A DNA stretch of 64,000 bases, from the NCBI GenBank assembly GCA_023460795.1, contig JAEWPC010000081.1, positions 1-64,000 on the forward strand, read 5' to 3'. Source of the DNA: Bacillota bacterium (GTDB taxonomy: Bacteria > Bacillota > Bacilli > Paenibacillales > Paenibacillaceae). Numbering within the stretch: the first letter of the stretch is position 1; each line of letters starts with the position of its first letter. The notes below the pieces were generated by a model. It saw nothing but the letters and a program-made list of their open reading frames with translations, had not been told where the DNA came from and ran no database searches. Below, one piece after another: positions 1 to 7,947 of the stretch. Position numbers and translations under genes: made by a program.

Positions 1-440
1 GACCGTAGCCGCCCTGACCGCCTTGGCCTTGCGGACGCTGACCGTAGCCGCCTTGACCGCCTTGGCCTTGCGGACGCTGACCGTAGCCGCCTTGACCGCC
101 TTGGCCTTGCGGACGCTGGCCGTAGCCGCCTTGACCGCCTTGGCCTTGCGGACGTTGACCGTAGCCGCCTTGACCGCCTTGACCGCCTTGGCCTTGCGGA
201 CGTTGGCCGTCGCGGTTGTATCCGCCTTGGCCTTGCGGACGCTGACCGTAGCCGCCTTGACCGCCTTGGCCTTGCGGACGCTGACCGTCGCGGTTGTATC
301 CGCCCTGGCCTTGCGGACGCTGGCCGTCGCGGTTATACCCGCCTTGGCCTTGCGGACGCTGGCCGTCGCGGTTGTACCCGCCTTGGCCTTGCGGACGCTG
401 GCCGTCGCGGTTGTACCCGCCCTGACCTTGCGGTCGACCG
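1..440. repeat. In-frame 39-bp tandem repeats inside infB
   Basis: About eleven units of mostly 39 bp (some with extra 9-bp insertions) run from about 440 to the left edge and probably beyond it. Each minus-strand unit encodes GQRPQGQGG followed by either YNRD or QGGY. The plus strand shows the core CTTGCGGACG eleven times, the copy near 430 being a variant. Unit length stays a multiple of three, so the repeat expands and contracts without shifting the infB frame. The two unit types are mixed, which suggests slippage or unequal recombination followed by partial homogenisation. Confidence 0.9.
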
Positions 441-868
441 CCTTCTTGACCTTGCGCGGTCGAAGCGGAAGCCGCTGGCGCTGCAGGCGCGGACGCCACG
501 GAGCTTGCGGGCGCTGCCGGACGAGCCGCAGGCGCTTGCTCTTCTCGGCGAGGCTGGCTTTGCGCCGGAGCGCTCGCAGCCGCCGGAGCAGCTGGAGCCC
601 CGCCGGACGAACGACGGTTGTCTCCGCCGCCTTGGCTTTGAGCCGGCTTAGCGGCCGTATTCGCCATCTTCGCCGCAGCGTTCGCTTTGACGTCGCGGAA
701 GAACTTCTCGACCGCTTGCGTCATGCCGTCTTCCATCACGCTCATGTGGTTGTTGACCGGCATGTTCTGTCTTTTTAGAATCGTAATAATCTCTTTACTG
801 CTCATATTGAGCTGCTTGGCGTATTCGTACACCCTCAGCTTATCTTTGTTGTCTTCTTGTTTACTCAA
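1..868 (-). CDS. infB: Translation initiation factor IF-2, N-terminal part (runs off the left edge)
   Basis: IF-2 delivers initiator tRNA to the 30S subunit and drives subunit joining with GTP. Only about 289 N-terminal residues are in the window, so the GTPase domain is not seen. I read a TTG start at 868 because GGAGGTG lies 7-8 nt upstream and the product then begins MSKQEDNKDKLRVYEYAKQ, the usual IF2_N helical domain (residues 1-55, with NMSSKEII and ILKRQNMPVNNH). Residues about 85-140 are an Ala/Pro/Ser/Gln linker. From about 143 to the edge come at least eleven 13-16-residue repeats (GQRPQGQGGYNRD and GQRPQGQGGQGGY types). The start overlaps the ylxQ stop by 8 nt, so the genes are probably translationally coupled. 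It is the last visible gene of the rimP-nusA-rnpM-ylxQ-infB operon. The family is certain; the length of the repeat tract is unknown. Confidence 0.93.
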   Translation of the reverse strand, partial: MSKQEDNKDKLRVYEYAKQLNMSSKEIITILKRQNMPVNNHMSVMEDGMTQAVEKFFRDVKANAAAKMANTAAKPAQSQGGGDNRRSSGGAPAAPAAASAPAQSQPRREEQAPAARPAAPASSVASAPAAPAASASTAQGQEGGRPQGQGGYNRDGQRPQGQGGYNRDGQRPQGQGGYNRDGQRPQGQGGYNRDGQRPQGQGGQGGYGQRPQGQGGYNRDGQRPQGQGGQGGQGGYGQRPQGQGGQGGYGQRPQGQGGQGGYGQRPQGQGGQGGYGQRPQGQGGQGGYG

Positions 869-1193
869 TATTCTCCACCTCCGAATGATGAACGAAGCCG
901 ACTTGAAGCATGTCGGCAAAACCCCGATCCGTAACCGCGAATATGACGCGTTCCGGCTTTCCGACGGCGGCGCCCAGCTCGAACCTGGAATAGCCGATCA
1001 GCATCGGCACGCCGTAACTTTTGCACTTATCCGCGAATTTCTTGCTCGTGTTGTCCGATGCGTCGCTCGCCAGCAACACGAGCTTCGCCTCGCCCGAGCG
1101 AATCGCCTTCAGGACGATCTCCTCGCCGCTGACGAGCTTGCCTGCTCTCATGGCGAGACCTAGACGGGACAACGCTTTATTCGATGCCGTCAC
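861..1193 (-). CDS. ylxQ: L7Ae/L30e-family RNA-binding protein YlxQ
   Basis: Small L7Ae-type protein of the nusA-infB operon, about 110 aa, similar to B. subtilis YlxQ. Family members bind kink-turn RNA; the exact cellular role of YlxQ is unclear. Visible landmarks are LGLAMRAGKLVSGEE near the N-terminus, LVLLASDASDNT in the middle and VIFAVTDRGFADML near the C-terminus. I chose the GTG at 1193 because AAGGAG lies about 10 nt upstream and the family has no long N-terminal extension; a longer reading frame exists to 1226. The gene overlaps the end of rnpM by 17 nt and the start of infB by 8 nt, so translation of the three is probably coupled. Confidence 0.85.
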   Translation of the reverse strand: MTASNKALSRLGLAMRAGKLVSGEEIVLKAIRSGEAKLVLLASDASDNTSKKFADKCKSYGVPMLIGYSRFELGAAVGKPERVIFAVTDRGFADMLQVGFVHHSEVENIE

Positions 1194-1494
1194 CTTGATC
1201 AAGCTCCTTCGCGGCCTGGAACTCATCCTCCACGCGAAGGAAATCCGCTTCCAGACGGTCGTATATTTCAGCTTCCACCGGCGTCGCGAGCGCGCGCTCG
1301 AACGCCTTGGATTTCTTGGCTAACTTAAAGCACGACGCTTTGCCGCACAAATACGCGCCTCGTCCCGGCTTTTTGCCGGTCAAGTCGATCGAGATTTCCC
1401 CCGCGGGTGAACGCACGATCCGGATCAATTCCTTCTTGGCCATCATCTGCTGGCAAGCGACGCATTTGCGCTGCGGTATCTTCCTCGGTCTCAA
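1177..1494 (-). CDS. rnpM: RNase P modulator RnpM (YlxR, DUF448)
   Basis: About 105 aa, YlxR family. B. subtilis YlxR has been described as a modulator of RNase P, so a role in tRNA processing is the best inference. The DUF448 signature is clear: KIPQRKCVAC, KKELIRIVRS, IDLTGKKPGRGAYLC. Cysteines occur in a CxxC pair near residue 10 and again after GRGAYL, which would suit metal binding. I chose TTG at 1494 because GGAGG lies 8 nt upstream and the protein then starts MRPRKIPQRKC; an upstream ATG at 1539 has no matching ribosome-binding site and would add 15 atypical residues. The gene sits between nusA and ylxQ as in B. subtilis. Confidence 0.87.
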   Translation of the reverse strand: MRPRKIPQRKCVACQQMMAKKELIRIVRSPAGEISIDLTGKKPGRGAYLCGKASCFKLAKKSKAFERALATPVEAEIYDRLEADFLRVEDEFQAAKELDQGDGIE

Positions 1495-1542
1495 GACGAT
1501 CCCCTCCAGCGTCTCGTAAGAAACGCGCTTCGTAAGCAATCC

Positions 1543-2640
1543 TTAGTCGATCGACACGCTGTCTTGATGCATCGTCGCGCCGGTCGATTTCGGACGCCCG
1601 TATTCCTGCTCGGCTTGCGTTTCGCTCTTGATATCGATCTTCCAGCCGGTCAGCTTCGCCGCGAGGCGCGCGTTCTGGCCTTTGATGCCGATAGCGAGAG
1701 ACAGCTGGTAATCCGGCACGATGACGCGGGCCATTTTCTCCGCTTCGAACACGATCACTTCGAGCACCTTGGACGGGCTAAGCGCGTTCGCGACGTACTC
1801 GTCGACCGCTTCGGACCATCTTACGATGTCGATTTTCTCGCCTTTCAGCTCGGTGACGATCGATTGGACGCGAATGCCTTTCTGGCCTACGCAAGAGCCG
1901 ACCGGATCGACTTCCTCGTTGCGGGAATGAACGGCGATCTTCGAGCGGAAGCCCGCTTCGCGCGCGACCGAACGAATCTCGACCGTACCGTCGAAAATTT
2001 CAGGTACTTCAAGTTCGAACAGACGCTTGAGCAGCCCTGGATGAGTACGGGATAAAATGATTTGAGGGCCTTTGCTCGTATTCTCGACTTTCGTAATATA
2101 GGCTTTCACGCGGTCGCCTTGCTTGAACTTGTCGGTAGGCATAAGCTCGGTCAGCGGGAGCGCTGCTTCGACTTTGCCGAGATCGACGTACAAGTTACGC
2201 AGATCCATGCGCTGAATAATGCCCGTTACGATATCCTGCTCTTTGTCGACGAATGCGTGATAGATCAGTCCGCGTTCCGCTTCGCGAATGCGCTGCGTCA
2301 CGACTTGCTTCGCGGTTTGCGCGGCGATGCGGCCGAAATCGCGAGGCGTAACCTCGATCTCGGCGATATCCTCGATTTGGTAGTGCGGATTAATGCTTCT
2401 CGCCGCCTCGACCGAAATTTCCAGGCGCGGGTCGAGCACTTCCTCGGATACCGTTTTGCGCGCGTATACTTTAATTTGCCCAGTTGTCCGGTTAATGTCC
2501 ACGCGAACGTTCTGTGCCGTATTAAAGTTCCGTTTGTAGCTGGAGATCAGTGCCGCTTCGATAGCCTCGATCAGGACGTCTTTGCTAATGCCCTTATCGC
2601 GCTCGATTTCGGACAGCGCTTCGATAAACTCCATGCTCAT
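1543..2640 (-). CDS. nusA: Transcription termination/antitermination factor NusA
   Basis: NusA binds RNA polymerase and nascent RNA and controls pausing and termination. The 365-aa product has the N-terminal RNAP-binding domain (about 1-125, SMEFIEALSEIERDKG at the start), an S1 domain (about 135-200), and KH1/KH2 domains (about 230-345, with DPVGSCVGQKGIRVQSI and LAIGIKGQNARLAAKL). There are no C-terminal acidic repeats, as expected outside Proteobacteria. I chose ATG at 2640, seven codons inside the longest frame, to match family N-termini; GAGGAGG is upstream but about 12 nt away, so the start is slightly uncertain. It is the second gene of the rimP operon. Confidence 0.95.
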   Translation of the reverse strand: MSMEFIEALSEIERDKGISKDVLIEAIEAALISSYKRNFNTAQNVRVDINRTTGQIKVYARKTVSEEVLDPRLEISVEAARSINPHYQIEDIAEIEVTPRDFGRIAAQTAKQVVTQRIREAERGLIYHAFVDKEQDIVTGIIQRMDLRNLYVDLGKVEAALPLTELMPTDKFKQGDRVKAYITKVENTSKGPQIILSRTHPGLLKRLFELEVPEIFDGTVEIRSVAREAGFRSKIAVHSRNEEVDPVGSCVGQKGIRVQSIVTELKGEKIDIVRWSEAVDEYVANALSPSKVLEVIVFEAEKMARVIVPDYQLSLAIGIKGQNARLAAKLTGWKIDIKSETQAEQEYGRPKSTGATMHQDSVSID

Positions 2641-2720
2641 GTCAAGATCATTCCTCCTCATAATACGGCTAAGCCCGTAACGTTGGTTACGGCCCGCCGG
2701 TTATCTTCGTAAATTGTAGG

Positions 2721-3182
2721 TTAGAACACGATGGCCAGCCTTGCGGAAGCCACCTTGCTGTACGGAATCGCATGCTTTTTGCGTCCGATCGCGATCGTTA
2801 ACGTCGTACCGTCGAAGCTCTCGAGCTTTCCTTCGAACTCTTTGGAGCCGTCGATCGGCTCGTACGTCGTCACGAATACGTGTTTGCCCACCGCTTTGGC
2901 CACGTCGTCCGCTTTCTTCAGCGGTCGCTCCGCGCCCGGCGAGCTCACTTCGAGGAAATACGCTTCGGAAATCGGGTCCAGCTCATCCAGCTTCGCGCTA
3001 ATGAACTCGGAAACACGGCCGCAATCGTCGATATCGATGCCGCCGTCCTTGTCCACGTAGATGCGCAGGAACCAGTTGCTGCCTTCCTTTACATATTCCA
3101 CGTCCACCAATTGGAATCCGTTCTCCGTCAAGTACGGCGTAGCGAATTCCTCAACGATGGATTTGATTTTCGATGCGCTCAA
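2721..3182 (-). CDS. rimP: Ribosome maturation factor RimP
   Basis: RimP assists assembly of the 30S subunit around S12. The product is 153 aa, the usual size, with VDVEYVKEGSNWFLRIYVDKDGG and a D-D-C-x-x-V-S segment in the N-terminal domain, LEVSSPGAERPLK in the middle and a C-terminal SH3-like part. I read a TTG start at 3182: GGGAGG lies about 10 nt upstream and the protein starts MSASKIKSIVEEF. A longer frame to 3251 would run into the structured leader. The gene is first in the operon and is preceded by a folded 5' leader and a candidate promoter. Confidence 0.9.
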   Translation of the reverse strand: MSASKIKSIVEEFATPYLTENGFQLVDVEYVKEGSNWFLRIYVDKDGGIDIDDCGRVSEFISAKLDELDPISEAYFLEVSSPGAERPLKKADDVAKAVGKHVFVTTYEPIDGSKEFEGKLESFDGTTLTIAIGRKKHAIPYSKVASARLAIVF

Positions 3183-3210
3183 ATTTGGTATACCTCCCGA
3201 TGCTTCAAAT

Positions 3211-3297
3211 GGATATCTGCAGGCGTCACAACGTAAAAAGGCCGATGACAAAACTTAAAGAGTGGGTTTCCCCACTCTTCTGCAGACAGTGATATCC
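3211..3297 (-). promoter_or_regulatory. Structured leader RNA upstream of rimP, possible three-way junction
   Basis: On the minus strand a 12-bp outer stem forms between 3286-3297 plus 3280-3285 and 3211-3222 (GGATAT with ATATCC, then CTGCAG with CTGCAG, with a 6-nt bulge at 3286-3291). Inside it a perfect 9-bp hairpin, AAGAGTGGG / CCCACTCTT, closes on a GAAA tetraloop (3258-3279) and abuts the outer stem directly. A weaker third arm, GTCAU/GUGAC, lies at 3225-3249. The structure ends about 14 nt before the rimP ribosome-binding site. This is a hand fold. It could be a known rimP/nusA leader family that I cannot look up. Confidence 0.6.
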
Positions 3298-3314
3298 ACA
3301 TGATTACCAAAATT

Positions 3315-3344
3315 AATATACCATAACCTGCAATCTGCTGGCAA
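3315..3344 (-). promoter_or_regulatory. Candidate sigma-A promoter for the rimP-nusA-infB operon
   Basis: Minus-strand TTGCCA (3339-3344) and TATATT (3315-3320) are separated by 18 bp. Transcription would start near 3308, just ahead of the folded leader. The -35 and -10 are each close to consensus; the assignment is by eye only. Confidence 0.5.
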
Positions 3345-3371
3345 CCACATCTTTCCCATAACAACGGCGCT

Positions 3372-3448
3372 TGCGGGGGATCTATTGACACCGGGGTCCC
3401 CGCAGACTACTCGGTATATGCTTCAAAGCTTCGCGTCACTTGGTAGGG
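3372..3448. other. Palindromic spacer between polC and the rimP promoter
   Basis: A 7-bp inverted repeat, TGCGGGG (3372-3378) and CCCCGCA (3398-3404), lies downstream of polC but has no T-run on either strand, so it is a poor intrinsic terminator. Next to the polC stop, 3421-3448 resembles 15844-15871 in the rpsB-tsf spacer (22 of 28 positions by eye, sharing TCGCGTCACTT). No gene is seen between 3183 and 3452. Confidence 0.45.
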
Positions 3449-3452
3449 TAAT

Positions 3453-6400
3453 CTAGAACAACATGAGTTGGTTCGACTCCGGAAGTCCGCGGAATACGCC
3501 CATGCCGCTAAGCACCTCGACGATCGTCTTGCTCGCCTTGGAGCGTTGCTGGAAATCTTCGACGGACAGGAAGTCCCCGTCCTCGCGGGAAGCCGCGATG
3601 TTGCGGGCCGCGTTCTCGCCGACGCCGGCGATCGCGCCGAACGGCGGGATCAGACTGTCGCCGTCCACGATGAACCGCGTCGCATCGGAGCGGTACAGCT
3701 CGATCGGCTTGAACTTGAAGCCCCGTGCCGTCATCTCCAGACCCATCTCCAGAATGGAAATCATGTTCTTCTCTTTCGTCGTCGCTTGGAAGCCTTTCGC
3801 TTCGATCTCGATGAGCATCTTCAAGATCGCGTCGTAGCCTTGGCAGAACAGCTCGACGTCGAAGTCGCCCGCGCGGACCGAGAAGTACGTCGCGTAAAAT
3901 TCGATCGGATAATACAGCTTGAAGTATGCCGTGCGAACCGCCGAGATAACGTAAGCCGAGGCGTGGGCTTTCGGGAACATGTACTCGATGCGCAGACACG
4001 AGTCGATGTACCATTGCGGCACTTTGCACCGCTTCATCTCCTCGATCCACTCCGGCGTGAGCCCTTTCCCTTTTCGTACGCTTTCCGTAATCTTGAACGC
4101 GAGCGACGCGTCCATTCCTGCTTTATAAATAAGGAAAAGCATAATATCGTCGCGGCAGCCGATAACGGTCTTGATCGTGCACGTGCCGTTCTTGATCAGC
4201 TCTTGCGCGTTGCCGAGCCATACCCCCGTTCCGTGGGACAATCCGGAGATCTGCAGCAAGTCGGCGAACGAGGAAGGCTTCGTCTCCTCCAACATCTGGC
4301 GAACGAACCGCGTGCCCATCTCCGGAACGCCGAACGTCGCGACGGGCGACCGGATCTGCTGCGGCGTAACGCCGAGCGCGTCCACGGAGTTGAACAGGCT
4401 CATGACCTTCGGATCGTTCATCGGGATCGTCGTCGGATCTACGCCGGTCAAGTCCTGCAGCATCCGCATCATGGTCGGATCATCGTGTCCGAGAATATCG
4501 AGCTTGAGCAGGTTCTCGTCGAACGCATGATAATCGAAGTGCGTCGTCTTCCACTCGGAGTTTTTATCGTCGGCCGGGAATTGAACCGGCGTAATGTCTT
4601 CCACTTCAATATAGTCCGGAACGACAACGATGCCGCCCGGATGCTGGCCCGTGCTGCGTTTGACGCCCGTACATCCTGCCGCCAGCCGATTCAGCTCCGC
4701 GCCGCGCCAGCTCTTGCCGTGCTCTTCCTCGTATTTCTTCGCGAAGCCGAACGCCGTCTTCTCCGCGACCGTGCCGATCGTACCTGCCCGGAACACGTTC
4801 TTCTCCCCGAACAATACTTTCGTATAGTTGTGGGCGTGCGGCTGATATTCGCCCGAGAAGTTAAGGTCGATATCGGGAACCTTGTCGCCCTTGAATCCGA
4901 GGAACGTCTCGAACGGGATGTCCTGTCCGTCGCCTTTCATCGGCTCGCCGCAGTCCGGACACATTTTGTCCGGAAGGTCGAAGCCGGAAGGCACGCTGCC
5001 GTCGAGGAACCATTCGCTATGCTTGCACGCTTTGTTCTTGCACAAGTAATGCGCCGGCAGCGGATTAACCTCCGAGATGCCGAGGAACAGCGCGACGACC
5101 GACGAACCTACCGATCCCCGCGAGCCTACCAGATAACCGTCGGCATTGGACTTCTTCACGAGTCGCTCGGAAATCAAATAGTTCGCGGAGAAGCCGTATT
5201 TAATGATCGGGATGAGTTCCTTCTCAAGCCGCGCAATGATGACCTCGGGCAGCTCCTCGCCATACATCTCCTTGGCCGTCGCATAACACGTATTGCGGAT
5301 TTCCTCGTCGGCGCCATCGATGATCGGCGAGAACAGTCCGTTGTCGGTAGGACCGCCCTTCTTCGGGAACATGTCGTACGTTTCGAACCGCTCCGCCAGC
5401 TCGTTCGTGTTGCGCACGACGACCTCGTAAGCTTTGTCCTTGCCGAGGAACTCGAACGCCTCGATCATCTCGTTCGTCGTGCGGAAATGCGCGTCCGGCT
5501 TGCGCTGGTCCTTCAGCGGGCTGAAGCCGGTAATGCCGAGAATCGTAATGTCTCGGAACAACTTCTGTCTCGGCTCCAAGTAGTGGACATTACCTGTCGC
5601 GATGACGGGTTTGCCGAGCTTGTCGCCGATGCGGACGATGCGGCGCAGCGCTTCTTCGAGCGCAGCACGGCTGCCGACCAGCCCTTTGTCGAGCAGGTGC
5701 ATGTAAAAGTCCAACGGCTGGATCTCGAGCACGTCATAGAAAGACGCTACTTCCTCCGCTTCCTCCTGCGACTTGTTGAGTACCGTCTCGAACAGCTCGC
5801 CTTTCTCGCAGCCGGAGATGATAAGCAGCCCTTCGCGAAGCTCGACAAGCTTGCTTCTCGGCATGCATGCCACGCGGTTCATGTAATCGGTATGAGACAT
5901 GGAGATCAGCTTATATAAGTTTTTCTTGCCAACCGCGTTCAACGCATACACGCCGCAGTGGAACGGACGCGTCGTTTTCCAGCTGTTGTCGTTCACTTCG
6001 TTCAGAATATGAAGTCCCGTCACCCCGCGGGCGGCCGCGTCTTTGATCAATCCGTTCAGAATGCCCGCGAGCGCGATCGTATCGTCGATGGCGCGGTGAT
6101 GACTTTCGAGGGACACTTTGTACAAATCCGCGAGGGTGTTGAGACGGTGGTTCTTCATGTGCGGATGGAGATACCGCGCAAGCTCGAGCGTGTCGAGCGC
6201 CGGGTTCGGGATCGGCGGCAAGCCGTGCTGCTTGCACGCCTCTTGCATGAAGCCGACGTCGAACCGCGCATTGTGCGCGACGAGAACGGCGTCCTTTATG
6301 AAATCGATAAACTCGCGTAGCTTCGGTTCTAGCTCCGGAGCGTCCTTGACCATGTCGTCCGTAATGTTCGTCAATTGTTGAATGTTATAAGGGATCGGCT

Positions 6401-7787
6401 CGTGCGGATTGATGAACGTTGCGAACCGGTCGATCTCTTGTCCTTTGTGCATCTTCACGCCGGCAAGCTCGATAATCTTATTGTTCGTGACGGATAAACC
6501 CGTCGTCTCGATATCGAATACGACGTAGACGGCGTCCTCGAGACTTTCTTCGCGCGGGTTCAGCACCATAGGCACCGCGTCGTTGACGACGTTCGCCTCG
6601 ACGCCGAACATGACCTTGATGCCGTGCTTCTTGCCCGCTTTCGCGGCGTCGGGGAAGCATTGCACGTTGGCGTGATCCGAGACGGCGATCGCCGCATGTC
6701 CCCACTTGGCGGCCGTCTTAATATATTGGTCGACCGGAGTGACCGCGTCCATCGTGCTCATCGTCGTGTGAAGATGGAATTCGACGCGCTTCACTTCGGC
6801 ATCGTCCTTGCGCTCCGGCGGAGCAACGACTTCTCGAATATCGTTCGGAAAAATGACGAGCTCCGGCGGGTTCATGAACCTGTCGTACTCGACTTTTCCC
6901 CGCAGCTTCACCCACTTGCCGTTGGCAAGCAAGCTGAGCATCTTCGCGTCTTCCTTGTTCTTCGCGAACATCTTACAGTTCAGCGAATCCGTGAAATCGG
7001 TGACGTTAAACGTGAACAGCGTGCTTCCCGTGCGAAGCTCCTTCACCTCTAAGCCGAAAACCGCGCCTTGAAGCGTGACCTTCTTCTCTTCCTCTTGCAC
7101 CTGCGAAATCGGAACCGGCTCGTCCTTGATCTCGTAGCCGTGTTGAAGCACCTGCGGAGCTTCGCCTTCAGCCGCCGCTGCCGCTTCCTTCGAGTCGGCC
7201 ATCAGCTGCTCGATCGCGTCGCGGTTCTCCTGCTGGATCTTCTGCGTGAACTCATTGATCATATCCGGACGAGCTTCGCCTACCGTCAGCTTGAACCGCG
7301 CCGTACGCTGGAACTTCTCCTCGAAGTAGCGGGCCGCGTGAACGTCGATTTCCTTTTTCTTGGCGAGTTCCATATTCATCTCGGTGTGCAGCGTAACCGT
7401 TACGACGTCTTTGTCGTCGTAGTCGACTTCGGCTTTGGCAAGCCAGCCGTTGACCGACACGACCGACTGCTGCATCCATTCGACGAACAAGCTCCAATAC
7501 GCTTGAACGATCGCTCCCGTCGGCACGGACGGCGCGTAAAGCAGCACGGTCCGAATGTCGGCGTGATGGCCGAGCTTCGCTCTCATTCGCTCGGACATTC
7601 CGGCAAATACGGCAACTGGGAGCAACTGATCTAATCCGATATAGAACGTCCATTCCTTCTTGGACGGACTGATTTCCAAACGATCCAAATAGCCGTTAGA
7701 ATAATACTCCTGCTTCCATTCGGCAGGAAGCGCCGCTTGCTGCATCAGCACTTCGAAACCGTGTCGTTGTTTATCCGTCGGCTGCAT
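3453..7787 (-). CDS. polC: DNA polymerase III alpha subunit, Gram-positive PolC type
   Basis: Replicative polymerase of low-G+C Gram-positives, 1444 aa. Domains in order: an N-terminal region (about 1-230), an OB-fold (about 240-330), a PHP domain starting HLHTTMSTMDAV, interrupted by a DEDD 3'-5' exonuclease (VVFDIETTGLS, later HNARFDVGFM and HHRAIDDTIALA), then the polymerase core. A Cys4 zinc site (CKNKACKH and CPDCGEPM) precedes the catalytic PDIDLNFSGEYQ. Family-typical motifs continue to the C-terminus, and no frameshift is visible. I chose ATG at 7787 (AGAGGA 8 nt upstream) over a GTG at 7793 that is too close to the ribosome-binding site. It has its own promoter, separate from proS. 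Confidence 0.97.
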   Translation of the reverse strand: MQPTDKQRHGFEVLMQQAALPAEWKQEYYSNGYLDRLEISPSKKEWTFYIGLDQLLPVAVFAGMSERMRAKLGHHADIRTVLLYAPSVPTGAIVQAYWSLFVEWMQQSVVSVNGWLAKAEVDYDDKDVVTVTLHTEMNMELAKKKEIDVHAARYFEEKFQRTARFKLTVGEARPDMINEFTQKIQQENRDAIEQLMADSKEAAAAAEGEAPQVLQHGYEIKDEPVPISQVQEEEKKVTLQGAVFGLEVKELRTGSTLFTFNVTDFTDSLNCKMFAKNKEDAKMLSLLANGKWVKLRGKVEYDRFMNPPELVIFPNDIREVVAPPERKDDAEVKRVEFHLHTTMSTMDAVTPVDQYIKTAAKWGHAAIAVSDHANVQCFPDAAKAGKKHGIKVMFGVEANVVNDAVPMVLNPREESLEDAVYVVFDIETTGLSVTNNKIIELAGVKMHKGQEIDRFATFINPHEPIPYNIQQLTNITDDMVKDAPELEPKLREFIDFIKDAVLVAHNARFDVGFMQEACKQHGLPPIPNPALDTLELARYLHPHMKNHRLNTLADLYKVSLESHHRAIDDTIALAGILNGLIKDAAARGVTGLHILNEVNDNSWKTTRPFHCGVYALNAVGKKNLYKLISMSHTDYMNRVACMPRSKLVELREGLLIISGCEKGELFETVLNKSQEEAEEVASFYDVLEIQPLDFYMHLLDKGLVGSRAALEEALRRIVRIGDKLGKPVIATGNVHYLEPRQKLFRDITILGITGFSPLKDQRKPDAHFRTTNEMIEAFEFLGKDKAYEVVVRNTNELAERFETYDMFPKKGGPTDNGLFSPIIDGADEEIRNTCYATAKEMYGEELPEVIIARLEKELIPIIKYGFSANYLISERLVKKSNADGYLVGSRGSVGSSVVALFLGISEVNPLPAHYLCKNKACKHSEWFLDGSVPSGFDLPDKMCPDCGEPMKGDGQDIPFETFLGFKGDKVPDIDLNFSGEYQPHAHNYTKVLFGEKNVFRAGTIGTVAEKTAFGFAKKYEEEHGKSWRGAELNRLAAGCTGVKRSTGQHPGGIVVVPDYIEVEDITPVQFPADDKNSEWKTTHFDYHAFDENLLKLDILGHDDPTMMRMLQDLTGVDPTTIPMNDPKVMSLFNSVDALGVTPQQIRSPVATFGVPEMGTRFVRQMLEETKPSSFADLLQISGLSHGTGVWLGNAQELIKNGTCTIKTVIGCRDDIMLFLIYKAGMDASLAFKITESVRKGKGLTPEWIEEMKRCKVPQWYIDSCLRIEYMFPKAHASAYVISAVRTAYFKLYYPIEFYATYFSVRAGDFDVELFCQGYDAILKMLIEIEAKGFQATTKEKNMISILEMGLEMTARGFKFKPIELYRSDATRFIVDGDSLIPPFGAIAGVGENAARNIAASREDGDFLSVEDFQQRSKASKTIVEVLSGMGVFRGLPESNQLMLF

Positions 7788-7818
7788 CTTCACATTCCTC
7801 TCCGCTTACTCTCTAGTT

Positions 7819-7847
7819 ATTCTACCCGATGAGGTAGCCCCCTTCAA
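7819..7847 (-). promoter_or_regulatory. Candidate sigma-A promoter for polC
   Basis: Minus-strand TTGAAG (7842-7847) and TAGAAT (7819-7824) are separated by 17 bp, giving a start near 7812 and a leader of about 25 nt before the polC ATG. It lies just after the proS terminator, so polC is probably transcribed separately. Confidence 0.6.
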
Positions 7848-7885
7848 TAGAATGGAAGTAGATTCCGAGAGTTATGGACACGCAC

Positions 7886-7930
7886 AAAAAAGGGCCGATC
7901 CCCAGCCGTTGCCGGCAGGAAGATCAGCCC
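7886..7930 (-). terminator. Intrinsic terminator downstream of proS
   Basis: Minus-strand GGGCTGATC (7922-7930) pairs with GATCGGCCC (7892-7900), with one G-U or bulge, followed directly by TTTTTT (7886-7891). It lies about 18 nt after the proS stop and closes the rpsB-to-proS transcription unit. Confidence 0.8.
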
Positions 7931-7947
7931 TTCCGCATCTTACGCGA

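Noticed and set aside
23..778. Plus-strand 251-aa ORF with Leu/Ala/Thr repeats
   Set aside because: It is the antisense of the infB repeat tract; the minus strand gives a standard IF-2 N-terminus with a ribosome-binding site.
3468..5918. Plus-strand 816-aa ORF
   Set aside because: It lies wholly opposite polC, is rich in Arg and Leu and lacks any domain pattern; long antisense frames are common in G+C-rich genes.
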